A DNA stretch of 64,000 bases from Dromiciops gliroides (GCF_019393635.1 NC_057861.1:542262211-542326210); one strand, 5' to 3'; counted from the first letter of the stretch, positions 45,325-57,640 are shown. The notes: generated from the letters alone by a model not told the origin. Numbers and translations: made by a program.

Positions 45325-45461
45325 TGGTGAGGCATTTGGGGTTAAGTGACTTGCCCAGGGTCACACAGCTAGTAAATGTCAAGTGTCTGAGGCGGTATTT
45401 GAACTCAGGTCCTCCTGACTCCAAGGCTGGTGCTCTCTCCACTGCGCCACCCAGCTGCCCC
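45325..45461 (-). mobile_element. MAR1/WSINE-type CORE-SINE
   Basis: Complete, with an ATTC-repeat tail. It lies 230 bp upstream of exon 45009-45093 in transcript terms. Confidence 0.92.
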
Positions 45462-45974
45462 ATATCTTCTTTTTATTATTTCCATCTTATCCTGAAGTAT
45501 ATCCTGTTTGTCCATAGTTATTTACATGTTGTTTCCCCCATTAGACTCTGATCTCCTTGAGAATAGGGCCTGGTCTTTGCTTTTCTTTGTATCCCTTGGG
45601 TTTAGCACAGTGCCTAGCACATGCAGGTGGTTGATAATGGTTTACTGACTGAGAAATAAAGCCCTGACTAAACCTTAGAGTGACTGTAATGATGAAACCT
45701 TTGCCATGTTGTAATACTGATTTTCAAAGCCTACCATGAATTACTCTGAGAAATTTTCCTATGTCTGTTTTACTTGGACAGCAGAAGTAAGTTAGTTCTT
45801 TTGCAAATCAGTATAGCTGATTCAGTTTTAGACCATGATAGTTCATCGGCAAGAATTCTGACCACGAACCTCCTATTTGCCAGGGACACAAAGAAAGGCA
45901 AAAGACAGCCTAGTACTTGTTCTCGAGGAGCTGGAAATCTAATGGGCGAGAGAACATGCAAACAACTCTGGATA

Positions 45975-46283
45975 ACCACTTTGTTGTTGTTTTGTTGTTT
46001 GTCCTTTGTTCTAGAAGAGGACCTGACACATCAGGGTGATGTCATGACTTGCAGTGAATTGCAGGGTTGTGCAAAGTCAACCACCTCACTCTTTTCTCCA
46101 GAGTCATCTGGTTCAGTGGCAATGTATACATCAGGACAACTGAAGAGGACTCCGGATGTTTAAGGTAATTGGGGTTAGGTGGCTTGCCCAGGGTCACACA
46201 GCTAGTGTCTGTGGTGAGATCTGAACTCAGATCCTCCCAACTTCAGGGCCAGTGCTCTATCCACTATGCCACCTAGTTGCCCT
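45975..46283 (-). mobile_element. Composite SINE: CORE-SINE head with RTE-like body and tail
   Basis: The reversed head CCACCTAGTTGCCC (to 46283) and core join a second body (TCATCTGGTTCAGTGGCAAT) and a TTGTTGTTTTGTTG end. A longer SINE family than the A-tailed one. Confidence 0.65.
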
Positions 46284-46289
46284 ATGGCC

Positions 46290-46450
46290 AAACAAGAAAT
46301 ATACAGGATAACTTGGAGATAATCAATAGAGGCACTGGTATTAAAGGATATCAGAAAAGGCTTATTGTAGAAGTTAAATTTTTTGCTGGGGCCTGAATGA
46401 AGTCAGGAAAGCCAGGAGGCAGAGATAAGGAGGAAGAGAATTGGTAAACT
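46290..46450 (+). mobile_element. Dispersed old repeat piece
   Basis: TACAGGATAACTTGGAGATA and GGCACTGGTATTAAAGGATA continue the block at 45790-45970, split by the composite SINE. Confidence 0.5.
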
Positions 46451-47357
46451 ACATTTAGGAGCTTATCTCCTTCATTTTTCATAGTTAAAAAAATTTCAGA
46501 AAGAGGATTTTAGAGAGAAACTTTTTCAGGTCATTCTTGTTCCTCCTAACCTCCATATTTTAAAGTTGGGGAAAATTACATAGCTTATTACAATCAGAAA
46601 AAAAAGAAAAGCTTATTTGGTTCTCATTGTTATATAAACTACTTACTAGATAGAGATACACCTTGTTTTAGGGCTAAATTAATATTAAAAAATGCGACCT
46701 GTTAGAAATTCCTATGACTAGTTTTTGTGTTTTGTCTGGATGTGTGATTTCATTAGTAAAATAATAAAATTCTCTCTACCAATGCACATTAGCGACTCAT
46801 CTGTTCTTTTGCCTTAGAGAGTTGCCTGGGATCCTGACAGGTTAAATGATTTGTTCGTGGTCAGATAGAGTCCTGGTATTCATGGCTCTGAGGATGATCC
46901 TCTATTGATTTTGCTATAATTCTTCTCCTACTTAGAATGTTTAGTCCAGAAAAAACAAATCTAATTTGATGGTTTCTTGTAACTTTAGCTCTTAACTAGT
47001 GAATAGTTTAAGAAACTATAGAACCCAACTAACAAATAGCAGCAGTCATTTCTAGATGTTGATGTCTTCAAAAAAGGAAAAACCATTACAACCCAACAAT
47101 GAAAGATACACTCATCATTTCAGATCAGTTTATGGGGGTCCAGAAAATGAGCACTGTGAGGTAGTATCCTTCTTGTGGTTTGAATATACCACCCCCAACA
47201 AAATGAGGGATACTGGAGCTTTACCATGTACTGACATCATCAAGAGAGTGTTGCCAGAAATAAACAGCTGCAATGATAAATCTGTACACACACTGTACTA
47301 TAAAACTACATCCCATAAATGTGGATGTTATCATGTTGTTTTTTTTTAAAAAAAGTT

Positions 47358-47503
47358 GGGGCCACTAGGTGGTGCAGTAGATAAAGCACCAAGCCTGGAT
47401 TCAGGATGACCTGAGTTCAAATCTAACCTCAGACACTTGACACTTACTAGCTGTGTGACCCTGGGCAAGTCACTTAACCCTCATTGCCCTGCCCCCCCCC
47501 CCC
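47358..47503 (+). mobile_element. MAR1/WSINE-type CORE-SINE
   Basis: Complete; AAAGTTGG flanks and a poly-C run before the tail. Confidence 0.92.
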
Positions 47504-47916
47504 CAAAGTTGGATGAAGTCTGTGCCTTCATGATATTTTTGCCCTAAAATCCAAGAGACAGGGCATTTTTTGGTGAGCCATTGAGACGTAGGTGGTACTG
47601 TTCTTCCCTGAACCAAAAGAAAACTCTAACCCTAGTAGGATGGCTTTCTAAGCTTGTTTTTCCATTTAATTTTGTCTTTTCTTATATTAAAAGTCCATAA
47701 TGAAGATGTTATAAACAATTCGTGAGCCTTCAAACCAAACATTCTTTACTTTTCTCTCCAGATTAGAATTATGTGTAAACAAATACCAAAATTCATGCAA
47801 AGAAGTGCCGTCTATGGGCATATCAACTTTTACTCCATTAGTCATCCCTTGCTCACTCCGAAAAATGCTTAGTAAATGCCCATTCTGACCTGAAGGAGCT
47901 AAGAAACTAGAATCTA

Positions 47917-48060
47917 GGGCAGCTAGGTGGTGCAGTGAATAAAGCACCAGCCCTGGATTCAGAAGGACCTGAGTTCAAATCCGGCCTCAGACACTTGACA
48001 CTTACTAGCTGTGTGACCCTGGGCAAGTCACTTAACCCTCACTGCTCCACCAAAAAACAA
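47917..48060 (+). mobile_element. MAR1/WSINE-type CORE-SINE
   Basis: Flanked by AAGAAACTAGAATCTA at 47901-47916 and a near-identical AAGAAACTACTATCTA after the tail. Confidence 0.93.
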
Positions 48061-48079
48061 CAAAAAGAAACTACTATCT

Positions 48080-48990
48080 AGCAGCAGTGCTCAATTAACC
48101 AACAAGCATCTACTAAATGCCTACTATATCCCCAGGGACTGGAGTTAGGGATACAAGTGCAGGGAATGAAATATTACATTGTCAAGGCCCTTCCATTCTA
48201 ATGGACACAGATAAATAGTCATATACATTTGAAGGCTTCAGGGAGGATTCAGGGGAAGCTGCAGAAGCAGAAAGGGAAGCAGAGAGGAGGCTGTCCCAGG
48301 CACACTGAAGGACAGTAACAGCCTTAGCTCATTCTATCCTAGCGAAAGCCCTGGGAGGTAGGTACTGTTCTGATTCCTATTTTACAATTGAAAGATCCAG
48401 GTATTCCTGACTCCAGGCCCAGTGCTCTAGTCTCCAGAACACCAGGCTTCTAAGAACAAAAGAGCGGCAGTACAACACTGCAAGCAATATTTGGGAATGC
48501 CAAGTGGTCAATGTTGGCTGTGAAACAGAGTACGTGAGGGGACAGTATGAGATGGAAGATAAGAAGTAGGTAGTTCCTAAAATCGTGGAAGGCCTTATAA
48601 GAGGCTACAGAGAAAGAATTTCATTCAGATGGGAGTTTATTATTCAATGAAAAGTTAATCAAAGTTTTTGAGCAGTGTAGCTATGTGATCAACTCATTAT
48701 GGAGTAATTTGTGAGCAGCACACAAGATGGATTTCCGTTTGCTTGGCCTATATTCATAGCCTTCTATCAAGTCTTCTGAACTCCAATCCTTCCTCCATTG
48801 TATTTTCTCTACCTGTGCCAGAATGATCTTTCTTACTCATAGATCTGGTCATGTCACTTCTTTATTCAAAACCTTCAGAGGCTCCCTTGTTGCCTTTCAG
48901 GTGAAGTTTAAACTCTTTTGTCTGGCATTCAAGACTCTCTAATTCAGCACTATGCTACCTTTCCAGCCATTTCTCATTACTATAAATACA
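48080..48990 (+). mobile_element. Dispersed old repeat followed by L2 3' end
   Basis: AAGCATCTACTAAATGCCTA onward, then from about 48760 an L2-type segment with AAGTTTAAACTCTTTTGTCT. Confidence 0.55.
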
Positions 48991-49019
48991 GCCAAAAGGG
49001 TCTATTCTGTGTGAATGCA

Positions 49020-49680
49020 ATTCAAATCAACATTTACTCAATTCCTACTATATGCAAGGCATGTGCCACATGCTGGGGATACAAAAACAAAACAATCTCT
49101 TCCAATGAAAAATTTGAATAGGATATAATGCATATAAAGATAAGTAAATATAAGGTAACTCAGGGAAGGAGAGAACAAGAAAGACTCATAGAAGAGGCTG
49201 CACTTGAGTGGAACCCTGAAAGAATATTCTGAAAAATAGAGGTGAAGACGAATAATGTTCCTGGTATGGGATTGGGGAACTACTTATACAAATGCACAGA
49301 GGTAGAAAATGGAGTATAAACTATCTGGAGCAGCCAATAGGCAAAAAAGAAAGGGAGAGAAAGGGAGGGAGGGGGAGCGAGGGGGGAAGAGTCAAAGGGA
49401 GAACTGTAAAATAAGGCTGTAGATCTCAGATGGAGCCAGATGGCAGAGGGCCTTAAATAACAGGTAGAGAAGTCTATATTTAATCCTAGAGGGAACAAAT
49501 GAAACTGAAACTGAGCAGGGGAGTTCTACAGTTAGATTTCTGCCTAAGATTATTTTGACAACTATGTGGAAGATGGACTGGAGGAGAGAAAGACTGGAGG
49601 GAAACCAATTAAGTTATTACAACAAAATAAGTGAAAAGTGATGAGAACCTGAAATATGAGTGAAAGCATTAAGAAAGGGG
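49020..49680 (+). mobile_element. Dispersed old repeat copy
   Basis: TACTATATGCAAGGCATGTG to AGACTGGAGGGAAACCAATT, as at 39115. Contains a G/A-rich tract at 49350-49390. Confidence 0.5.
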
Positions 49681-49869
49681 AGAGATGCAAAAGACTCAAC
49701 AAATCCCTATTCCACTTCCATATATTTGTTGGTATGGTTTCCTATTTCTGGAGTGCCCCTATTTCCTCCTATTCATCTACTGAATTCTTTCCCATCCTTT
49801 AAGTTTTCCTTGGTTAGTAATGACTCGCTTCATAGAACTTTGCTTTGTACCTCTAATACATTAAAAACA

Positions 49870-50045
49870 GTATTGTGGAATAACAGAAAGAGTCCTGGGA
49901 GTCAGAGGAACTGAGAGCTAATCCAACCCCACTGTGACTCAGAAATCACTTAACCTCTCTAGGCCTCAATTTCCTCATGTGTAAGACAAAAGTGGTTGGA
50001 TTAAATGATACGTGAGGTTCTTTCCAGCTTTGAATCCCATGATGT
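49870..50045 (+). mobile_element. MIR-like SINE
   Basis: AGAGTCCTGGGAGTCAGAGG, then CAATTTCCTCATGTGTAAGA and TTCCAGCTTTGAATCCCATG. Confidence 0.75.
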
Positions 50046-50224
50046 AGGAATTCTGGAACAGTTAGTTAACAACATTAGGCTCAAGAAGTAAGAGAATAAT
50101 TTATGCGATAACAATATTGTAAAGATAATCAACTATGAAAGACTTAGCAAATTTGATCAAAAGGACCAACCACAATTCCAAAGGACTCATTATAAAACAT
50201 GCCATCTACTTCTAGATGGACGAT

Positions 50225-50405
50225 GGACTCAATGCAGACTGAAGAATATTTTCTCTCTCCCCTGCTGAATTTTTGCTTGTAAGATTATACATATTGGTAA
50301 TAGGCTTTGTTTTTCTTGCTTCCTCGATGTGGTAAGGAAGGGGTGGGAGGGAGAAAGAGAATTAAGAACTGAAAATAAAATAAAATTTAATTAAAAATAA
50401 AATGA
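50225..50405 (+). mobile_element. L1 3' end fragment
   Basis: GAATATTTTCTCTCTCCCCT, GGGGTGGGAGGGAGAAAGAG and an AAAATAAAATAAAATTTAAT tail. Confidence 0.7.
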
Positions 50406-50538
50406 TTTTTAATCTAAAAAATGTTAGGCTCAGTTTGGCATGGAAGGTTGTATATTATAATCATTTGTATTAGTAACTAATCTTCCTACTAGACTACAAA
50501 CTTTGGGAGGTTGAAATCTACTCTTTTTTTTTTTTTTT

Positions 50539-50673
50539 GCAGGGCAATGAGGGTTAAGTGACTTGCCCAGGGTCACACAGCTAGTAAGTGTCAAGTGCCT
50601 GAGGCTGGATTTGAACTCAGGTCCTTCTGAATCCAGGGCCGGTGCTCTCTACACTGTGCCACATAGCTGCCCC
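50539..50673 (-). mobile_element. MAR1/WSINE-type CORE-SINE
   Basis: Complete with a poly-T tail. Confidence 0.92.
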
Positions 50674-50744
50674 AGAATTCACTCTTAACTCTATCTCCCC
50701 TTCATAGTAGAACAAAGTGCTTTATACACAATAGGTACTTAAGA

Positions 50745-51640
50745 AATATTTTCTGAAACAGTAATGGAGGAAATAGAAAACAAAAGGCCTGGAGACCAAG
50801 TGCAATAATACAGTCAAGAAAACAAAGGATGGAAGCAACAAATAATGGAAACAAACAGCAAAGAGAAGAAAGATTCTACACTGAAGGTATAGAACACTAA
50901 GGAGAAAAAGGAGTCAAAGGTGACTAAAGTTTTGTACCTGTGTGAATAAGAGAATGGTGATGCCATTGAGAAGTATAGGAAAGTCAGGGAAAAGAGCAGG
51001 TTTAAGGAAAAAAGATGATGAGTATAGTTTTAGGGAAAATGATTTTGAGGCAAAAGCAAAACATCAAAGTGGAGATGATTGGCAGACAGCTGAAAAATGG
51101 GGTCTGACACTTGGGAGAAAAAGTCAGAGCTAAAGAGGTACATATATTATGGGCACATAGGTGGTAGTTGTAGCCAAGGAGGAATTAAATCACCAAGGGA
51201 AGAGAGTGTAAAGAGAAAAGAATACTGAAGAAAAAGCCTTAGGGGAGATCCACATTTAGTTATTGAAGGATTCAAGAGAAATCATCAAGGAACAAATCAG
51301 TAAGGAAGGAGGAGAACCAGGAGGCAAACCAAAGAAAGATCAATAGAAAGGTCAGGGAAGGATAAAGACTGAGAAAAATCCCATGGGATTTGGCCATTGG
51401 GAGGTTACTGGTGATCCCTGAGAGAGGAGGAGATATAAACCCAACTGCAGAGGGTTATGGAATGAGTGGGTGGTGTGAGAGTGTAGGCAATGAATACAGA
51501 CTAAAAATTCAAGAGAGAGGAGAAAGAGTAGAGGTTGTGATGGGAAGAGACCTAAGGGTTTCAATATTCTCAGTAAAGTAGGAAGTGAATGAGGTCACCT
51601 GCTATCTGTCTCAAGATGAAACTGGACAGTGTAGTACTGA
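50745..51640 (+). mobile_element. Dispersed old repeat copy, 3' part
   Basis: Recurrent phrases such as CTGTGTGAATAAGAGAATGG and GTTATTGAAGGATTCAAGAG shared in kind with 16360 and 54540. Confidence 0.4.
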
Positions 51641-52094
51641 AGCGAGTACAGGGCACCAATTCCAAGTTATTCCTTAGCAGACAAGTGTACACATATATCT
51701 TACTATCTCAAAATGTGACATAACCTATTATACCTAGACAGAACATAGAGATGTGGGAGGAAATGTATTAGGCCAAGAGAACTGCCAAAGTATTCCACCT
51801 GCCTGAGGCAAATTCAGAGAATCTGTCAGGTCATTAAGAGATATTTTCAGTTAACCAACTCAAGGCTTGGGGGTTGTCTAAGAGAGGAGTTTTGAACAAA
51901 ATGAGATTTCTAGACTTAACCTCGACTAAGACAGAACATCTCGGGTCACAGCCTACTTGTTGGGTTTATCTTACATTGGGGTTAGTTCTCTTAAAAAATC
52001 TTGGAAGCTAGAATTCACCTTATAAGAATAGAAGTGGTGAGCAAACAGCCTGATTTTTCAGTACATCACATTCTAGGTCAGGCTGACGCTGTGT

Positions 52095-52350
52095 GCTACA
52101 GTACTGAGAGAAGACTTGGCATCAGAAGTGACCTGGGTTTGCATTCTACCTCTGATGCTTCCCAGGGGGGTGATCCCGGGTCATTAAGTCATTTAGCCTC
52201 TTTGAGGCTCAGCTTCCTCATTTTATCATGGGGGGAGTAAAACAGTGTGCCTTCATCCCATGAATGATGTTAAGGACCAAATGAAATCATATATACACAT
52301 TACTTTGTCAGCCTTCTAAGTGCTCCGTGTTAGTCACTATTATCATTATT
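52095..52350 (+). mobile_element. MIR-like SINE
   Basis: TTTGAGGCTCAGCTTCCTCA and CTGACCTGGG-type 5' half. Confidence 0.65.
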
Positions 52351-52646
52351 TTGAAAACAAACCAAGATATAAGGTTAGGACCAAAATATATTAAGCAATA
52401 TGATGGTACAGAGTACATGTTCTATACATGTACATTTTCAAATTAGCAAATAGGTTTAACTTTTAAAAACTAAAGGCAATAAATGTCTATCTGTGGTGCT
52501 GATCCCTTAAAAACCAATTTTTCCTTAGCATCTATGCTCAATCTAAGAAAATGGAAGTTATGTATTTTTATACATTTGATATGATTGTGCTGTCACATGT
52601 TCCTACAGTAAGGTGGCTCCCAACTTCATTTATAAACTCAGTACTT

Positions 52647-52826
52647 GGGGGCAGCTAGGTGGCACAGTGGATAAAGCATCAGCCCTGGAGGACTCAGGAA
52701 GACCTGAGTTTAAATTCGGCCTCAAACACTTTGACACTTAGTAGCTGTGTGACCCTGGGCAAGTCACTTAACCCTAACTGCCCTATAAAAAAAATAAATG
52801 AATGAATGAATGAATGAACAAATCAA
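52647..52826 (+). mobile_element. MAR1/WSINE-type CORE-SINE with (AATG)n tail
   Basis: Flanked by ATAAACTC(A/G)GT(A/G)CTT at 52632-52646 and 52827-52841. Tail repeats AATG about six times. Confidence 0.92.
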
Positions 52827-52841
52827 TAAACTCGGTGCTTT

Positions 52842-53589
52842 CCTCTAATTCCTTTCATTTTACATTTAGATTCATCCAAGAGTTTAAAAAACCAAGTAGG
52901 CTTAAAAAGGTCCCTATGAAGAAGTTACTTCATTCAATGGGTGGCAACTAAGACACTGAATTTCAATCCTGAAAGTAAAATGGCATAAAAGCAAACTGCC
53001 ATTGGCTTTTTGATTTAAAATGAATAACTATGTAAATGAATTAGACCAAAGCTTTGTGTATTATACATGAATACTTAGGTTATTCTTAAATAAGGGAAAA
53101 CAAAAGAGGACAAGAAAAAAGGCAGAAAGTCAAAATGAACGCCAAATTACATAAGTAATAATGAAAACCTTTAAAAGCCCCTGGCTGAAGCTCATGGCAA
53201 TATGAATGAAACTAATTCCCTGTGCTTTTCTGGGTTAAGGTACCTCTAGTTACATATCATGAAAAACTTTTAAGGAAAATTCTTAATATTAAGTGTGTAA
53301 CTGTGCAACTAAATAATACTGGACACCTAACAATTTATGGCAGCTGAATAACTGAGTGACTTCAATACCCTCAGCTGGAATAATTCTGGTAATATTCTAC
53401 TCTAACTGGATTGAATCAAACCCTAAGAGCTTAGTTCCTCCAGATAAAACAATCTGGATACTTAGCCAACTACTATAGAAGACATATAAGTGGCTAATGT
53501 GCAGATAAATAATATAGTGTATTTATTTACTACAGTACAATCTCAAATAGCTTCTCAAAATGACCTGATGGTATTTTAATAATACACTG
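52842..53589. other. LMTK2 intron stretch, nothing recognised
   Basis: AT-rich, no clear repeat. Confidence 0.4.
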
Positions 53590-53870
53590 CTTGAGAAGAC
53601 TTGAATTTAAGGAATGGTGAGTCCAGCCTCTTGACTGTTAAGATAGCAGCAGGAGCTCTGGGAGCTTACAGGTTGCTGTCCTTAATACTTGAAAAGGAGC
53701 AAGATGCCACTACTATGTTGGGGTCAATGTACTGTGTGGCCGACCAGACCAATATGAATTCAGATGGCTCTACCACAGGTTGGGTACAATTAGTTGGAGT
53801 AGAGATGTCTCTAAATGTGCACATCTCAGGTTTCTTTTCAGCTACTTTCGATGTAAATGATGAACTCTAA
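53590..53870 (-). mobile_element. RTE LINE 3' end fragment
   Basis: GGCCGACCAGACCAATATGA matches GGCTGATCAGACCAATATGA at about 2300. Confidence 0.6.
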
Positions 53871-53924
53871 ATTGCACAGATTATTACTGGTAAAGGGATG
53901 GGCAGCCTATTGAACTGGTCAAAG

Positions 53925-54720
53925 CAAGAGGCATTTTATTAAGCACCCACTATGTGCCAATCACTGTTTTAGGCACTGAGAATACAAAGAAAGACAAAAA
54001 ACAGTCCATCTTCTTAAAGAGCTCATAGTCTAATGGGGGAAACAACATGAAAACAACTATGTACAAAGAAGAGAAAGGGACATTTATAAGAGACGTTATA
54101 ATGTTAAATGTATAGGACTTGAAAACGAATTGGAAATGTGGGGTGGGGGAGTGGGGAAATGGACAGTGATGAATTGAGGATAACACCTAGGTACCGTGAC
54201 TGGGAGGATGGTGGTGTCCTTTTCTTTCTTTCTTTCTTTCTTTTTTTTTTTTTTGGCAGGGCAATGAGGGTTAAGTGACTTGCTCAGGGTCACACAGCTA
54301 GTAAGTGTTAAGTGTCTGAGGCTGGATTTGAACTCAGGTCCTCCTGAATCCAGGGCTGAATCCATTGTGCCACCTGGCCGCCGCAAGATGGTGGTGTCCT
54401 TGACAGTAATAAGGAAGTTAGAAAGAAAAGAACAATTTGGGGGAAAGCCAAGGAGTTCTGAATAAATGGATCAGAGAATCATTTGCATAAAGATTATAAC
54501 TGAATCCAAGGGAACTGATGAGATCACCAAATGAAAAGGCATAGAGAGAGAACCAAAGCCTTGGGGGCACACCCATGGTTAGAAGGTGTGACTGAGATGA
54601 AGACCCAACAAAAGAGACTCAGTTAACTGGTCCTTCTATCTGTGTCTTGGTAAGCACAGATGATAATGAGCTAGGCCTGCAGCTGAGAAAGAGGTGGTGA
54701 TATGACTGGATCACATTTGT
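53925..54720 (+). mobile_element. Dispersed old repeat copy
   Basis: TTTTATTAAGCACCCACTAT to GATATGACTGGATCACATTT, interrupted by the SINE at 54255. Confidence 0.55.
54255..54384 (-). mobile_element. MAR1/WSINE-type CORE-SINE
   Basis: Flanked by GATGGTGGTGTCCTT at 54207-54221 and 54387-54401. Lacks part of the A-box region. Confidence 0.93.
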
Positions 54721-54965
54721 GAAATTATGTAGGACTTTTGATGATTCCAAAATATGCACTGCTACAAAAGCCTATCCCTTTAATAAAACCATGCTCCCAG
54801 TAATGCTATGTGGCTGTATATTGTAAAATACTACCACCTCAGAAAAATTAAAAAGATAATAATCCAAAGATCAATGGAAAGGCACATGGTTGAGCATAAT
54901 CTGGGTGTAGCATGTTATTAACAGAAACTTGTATGCCACAGATGTCATATGTAATGTATCACTGA

Positions 54966-54966
54966 G

Positions 54967-55024
<58 letters not shown>

Positions 55025-55025
55025 C
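54966..55025. repeat. 60-bp perfect AT palindrome
   Basis: GAACA, then 25 TA units, then TGTTC: identical to its own reverse complement over 60 bases. Confidence 0.95.
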
Positions 55026-55105
55026 TGAACAAACAAGTAAAAATGAGAGAAAGCAGAGAGAGAGCTTGAATTAATATCTTGCATGTGCCAATGTTTTTAT
55101 TTTTT

Positions 55106-55241
55106 GGTGAGGCAATTGGGGTTAAGTGACTTGCCCAGGGTCACGCAGCTAGTAAGTGTTAAGTGTCTGAGGCCGGATTTGAACTCAGGTACTCCTGACT
55201 CCAGGGCTGGTGCTCTATCCACTGCACCACCTAGCTGTCCC
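55106..55241 (-). mobile_element. SINE, arm of inverted pair near exon 55820-55953
   Basis: 'AACACTT/CAATTGCC' variant, opposite in orientation to 55564-55720. Confidence 0.93.
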
Positions 55242-55563
55242 ATATGCTGATGTTTTAAAGAAAAAGAATGCCTTCAACATACTGGGTTGATCCTCTGTGG
55301 AAGATTTCTGGGAAGACTTGGACATCAACATGAATTATACAGAATGAGAAGCTGTAAAAGGCTTTCTACTTTATTAACATGGATGAAATGATGTCTGTAA
55401 AAGAATTTTAAAATGTCAAGCACTTGTTCTGGAGCTTCTGAGTATAGCATTAGCTTCTAGGTTTACCATTAAGTCAAATATTAGCAAGGAGAACAGTCTA
55501 CAATGAAAGAGAGATGCAGGTGCACCTCAAACCATATTTGCAGATTAAGAAATTCTCCCCTTA

Positions 55564-55720
55564 GGGGGCAGCTAGGTGGCGCAGTGGATAGAGCACCGGC
55601 CCTGGAGTCAGGAGTACCTGAGTTCAAATCCGGCCTCAGACACTTAACACTTACTAGCTGTGTGACCTTGGGCAAGTCACTTAACCCCAACTGCCTCACT
55701 AAAAAAAAAAAAAGAAGAAG
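55564..55720 (+). mobile_element. SINE, arm of inverted pair near exon 55820-55953
   Basis: Flanked by perfect 16-bp AAGAAATTCTCCCCTT at 55547-55562 and 55721-55736. It is a young copy about 85 bp from the splice donor. Confidence 0.95.
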
Positions 55721-55819
55721 AAGAAATTCTCCCCTTTGCCATCTCTACCTCCTAATGTGTTTTGGTAAGATAACCTTTGTAGAAAGTATAAAACCAGACC
55801 TCAGATAAGAAAATCTTAC

Positions 55820-55953
55820 CTATGCACAAAATGATGCTTGTGCATTATGGCAAGTCCAGCAGCAATCTCACAGGCCATTCTCTGTAGCAGCATCATTTGT
55901 GAATCTCCTTTTATATGTTCTTGCTCACTGCACAAATATGCTTTTAGGTCACC
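55820..55953 (-). CDS. LMTK2: LMTK2 coding exon (probably exon 7): kinase catalytic-loop exon
   Basis: 134 bp, acceptor AG at 55954-55955 and donor GT at 55818-55819. It reads [20 protein letters not shown], then [20 protein letters not shown] and HFVH, and ends with two bases of a Ser codon completed by the next exon. This is the kinase helix E and the start of the catalytic loop. The first base is in phase 0 given the family alignment. Nearby intron DNA carries an inverted SINE pair starting about 85 bp beyond the donor. Confidence 0.95.
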
Positions 55954-56429
55954 CTGGAAAAAATAAATTGTTAACATATATTACTATTAAAACAAAAGAA
56001 AACAAAACATATATTACTATTTTTGAATGCTAAATATGCCCAACAGATACTTAAGATGAAAGCAACAACTAAATATATTACTTAGTTAACATCGATCAAC
56101 AAGGTTACTAGTAGTTATAAAATATATGAACTTAATAGACTTCAACCATCAAGTCTTAAGTCAGAAGTAATGATTCTTACAAAACACAACTTAAATATAT
56201 AGTGCTCTCCTTATAAGTAGATTATAAGTAACCATCATATCATCTTCTTCATCCAAATATGTGAAATAGTATATGCATAACAGTAAAACAATAGCTCTGC
56301 ATTATGGCATTACTTATAGTATAACTTTGACTTTTAAACCAAACTTGAGAAAACATAGAAATACAGAATGATGGACCTGCACTTAGTCCAACTCCTCATT
56401 TTACAGATGAGGAAACTGAAAATGGAAAT

Positions 56430-56935
56430 ATGCATTTAAAAAATTTTATTGATCTTTTGTTTTTTACATAAGCTGAATTTCCTGATGTATCTTTTCCTTA
56501 TAACAAAGAAGAAAAAAGGGATGGAAAACTAAATAGTTCAGAAAAATTAACTGACACATCAAAAGTAGTGTTTCATACCTAAACTTCCCACCATCTCTGT
56601 AAAGAGAGGAAGATATCTTCTCATAGCATTTCTTTGGGGCCAAGCTTGGTTATCATAATTTCACAATATTCATTTCCAATTCTATTGAGGCTGCTATTTT
56701 CCCCATTTACATTACTGTTTTCTTGGTTCTGCTTACCTAACTATTCATCAGTTCATATTAAATCTTCTTATGCTTCTCTGTATTCATTATATTCTATTTT
56801 TGTTACAGCACAATAATTCCATTACATTAATTTACTTCAACTTGTTCAGCCATTCCCCAGTCTATGCATCTACTTTGTTTCCAGTTTTTTGCTACTACAG
56901 AAAGTACTACTATAAATATTTTGGTGTCAAATAAT
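56430..56935 (-). mobile_element. L1 3' end fragment, diverged
   Basis: TTACAGCACAATAATTCCAT and ACTTGTTCAGCCATTCCCCA, the reversed L1 3' UTR. Confidence 0.7.
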
Positions 56936-57120
56936 AACATTAACAACAACAAAAGCTAACATGCTTTAAGGTATACGAACTGTCTAACTTATGTAAACTT
57001 AGTTGATCCTCACAACAATGAGAAAAGTGCTATTTTATTAACCTCATTTTATACATAAGGAAACACAGAGCCAAGTTAAATGACTTGCCTAGGGTCATAC
57101 AGCTGTGAGAAGTGTCTGGG
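56936..57120 (-). mobile_element. MIR-type SINE
   Basis: AACCTCATTTTATACATAAG and GACTTGCCTAGGGTCATACA. Confidence 0.7.
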
Positions 57121-57454
57121 ACCTTTTAGAAAAAGCATTTACCTCCTCAGGAATATATGCCTGGCAATGGAATCTTGGGGTCACAGACATACAGTGATTT
57201 TCCTCGAACCATGGAATATATATTTTTAAGGTACTAGATTATAACAATCATGTGAAAATAGAGAGCAAAGAAATGGTGTCATAGTACTTCCTTCAAAATG
57301 TTCTCAAGAATACAGCTAAGCATTGTCAGAGAATCAAAATACCATATGTTGTTTGTGCATTATGGCAGATTATACAGACATTACACACTGCATCATATAG
57401 ACTGGATGGTCTGGAATAATGATGATAACAACAGCAGCCAGAATGAACGAATTC

Positions 57455-57640
57455 ATAAGATCATAGGATCAAGACTTGGAAAGGATGTTATAGATTATCC
57501 AGTTCAGCCCCCTTCATTTTACATGAGAAAAATGTAGCTTAAAGTGGCAAAATAACTAAGTCACACAGGCGATAAGTAGAACTGTGATTCAAACCCAAGT
57601 CCTTTGATTACAACCCACTGTTCTTGCCATTCTCATCATA
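57455..57640 (-). mobile_element. MIR-like SINE
   Basis: CAGCCCCCTTCATTTTACAT, GTGATTCAAACCCAAGTCC. Confidence 0.6.

Larger units (their letters stand above)
20595..55953 (-). other. LMTK2: LMTK2 gene, 3' part (eight coding exons plus 3' UTR)
   Basis: Lemur tyrosine kinase 2 is a membrane-anchored kinase of endosomes that binds myosin VI, protein phosphatase 1 and CDK5/p35 (family knowledge). Eight exons with GT-AG borders join into 3895 bases. Removing one extra base in the largest exon gives exactly 1298 codons including the stop, against about 1503 residues for the human protein as I recall it. The order is catalytic loop, activation segment, C-lobe, long acidic low-complexity tail, PP1 motif, then a conserved C-terminus ending in SSEDGEKD. 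LMTK1 and LMTK3 are less likely because the tail ([39 protein letters not shown]) and the extreme C-terminus are LMTK2-like. The ATP-binding lobe and membrane segments are not in the window. I searched 55954-64000 by eye for the preceding exon and did not find it. Confidence 0.95.
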
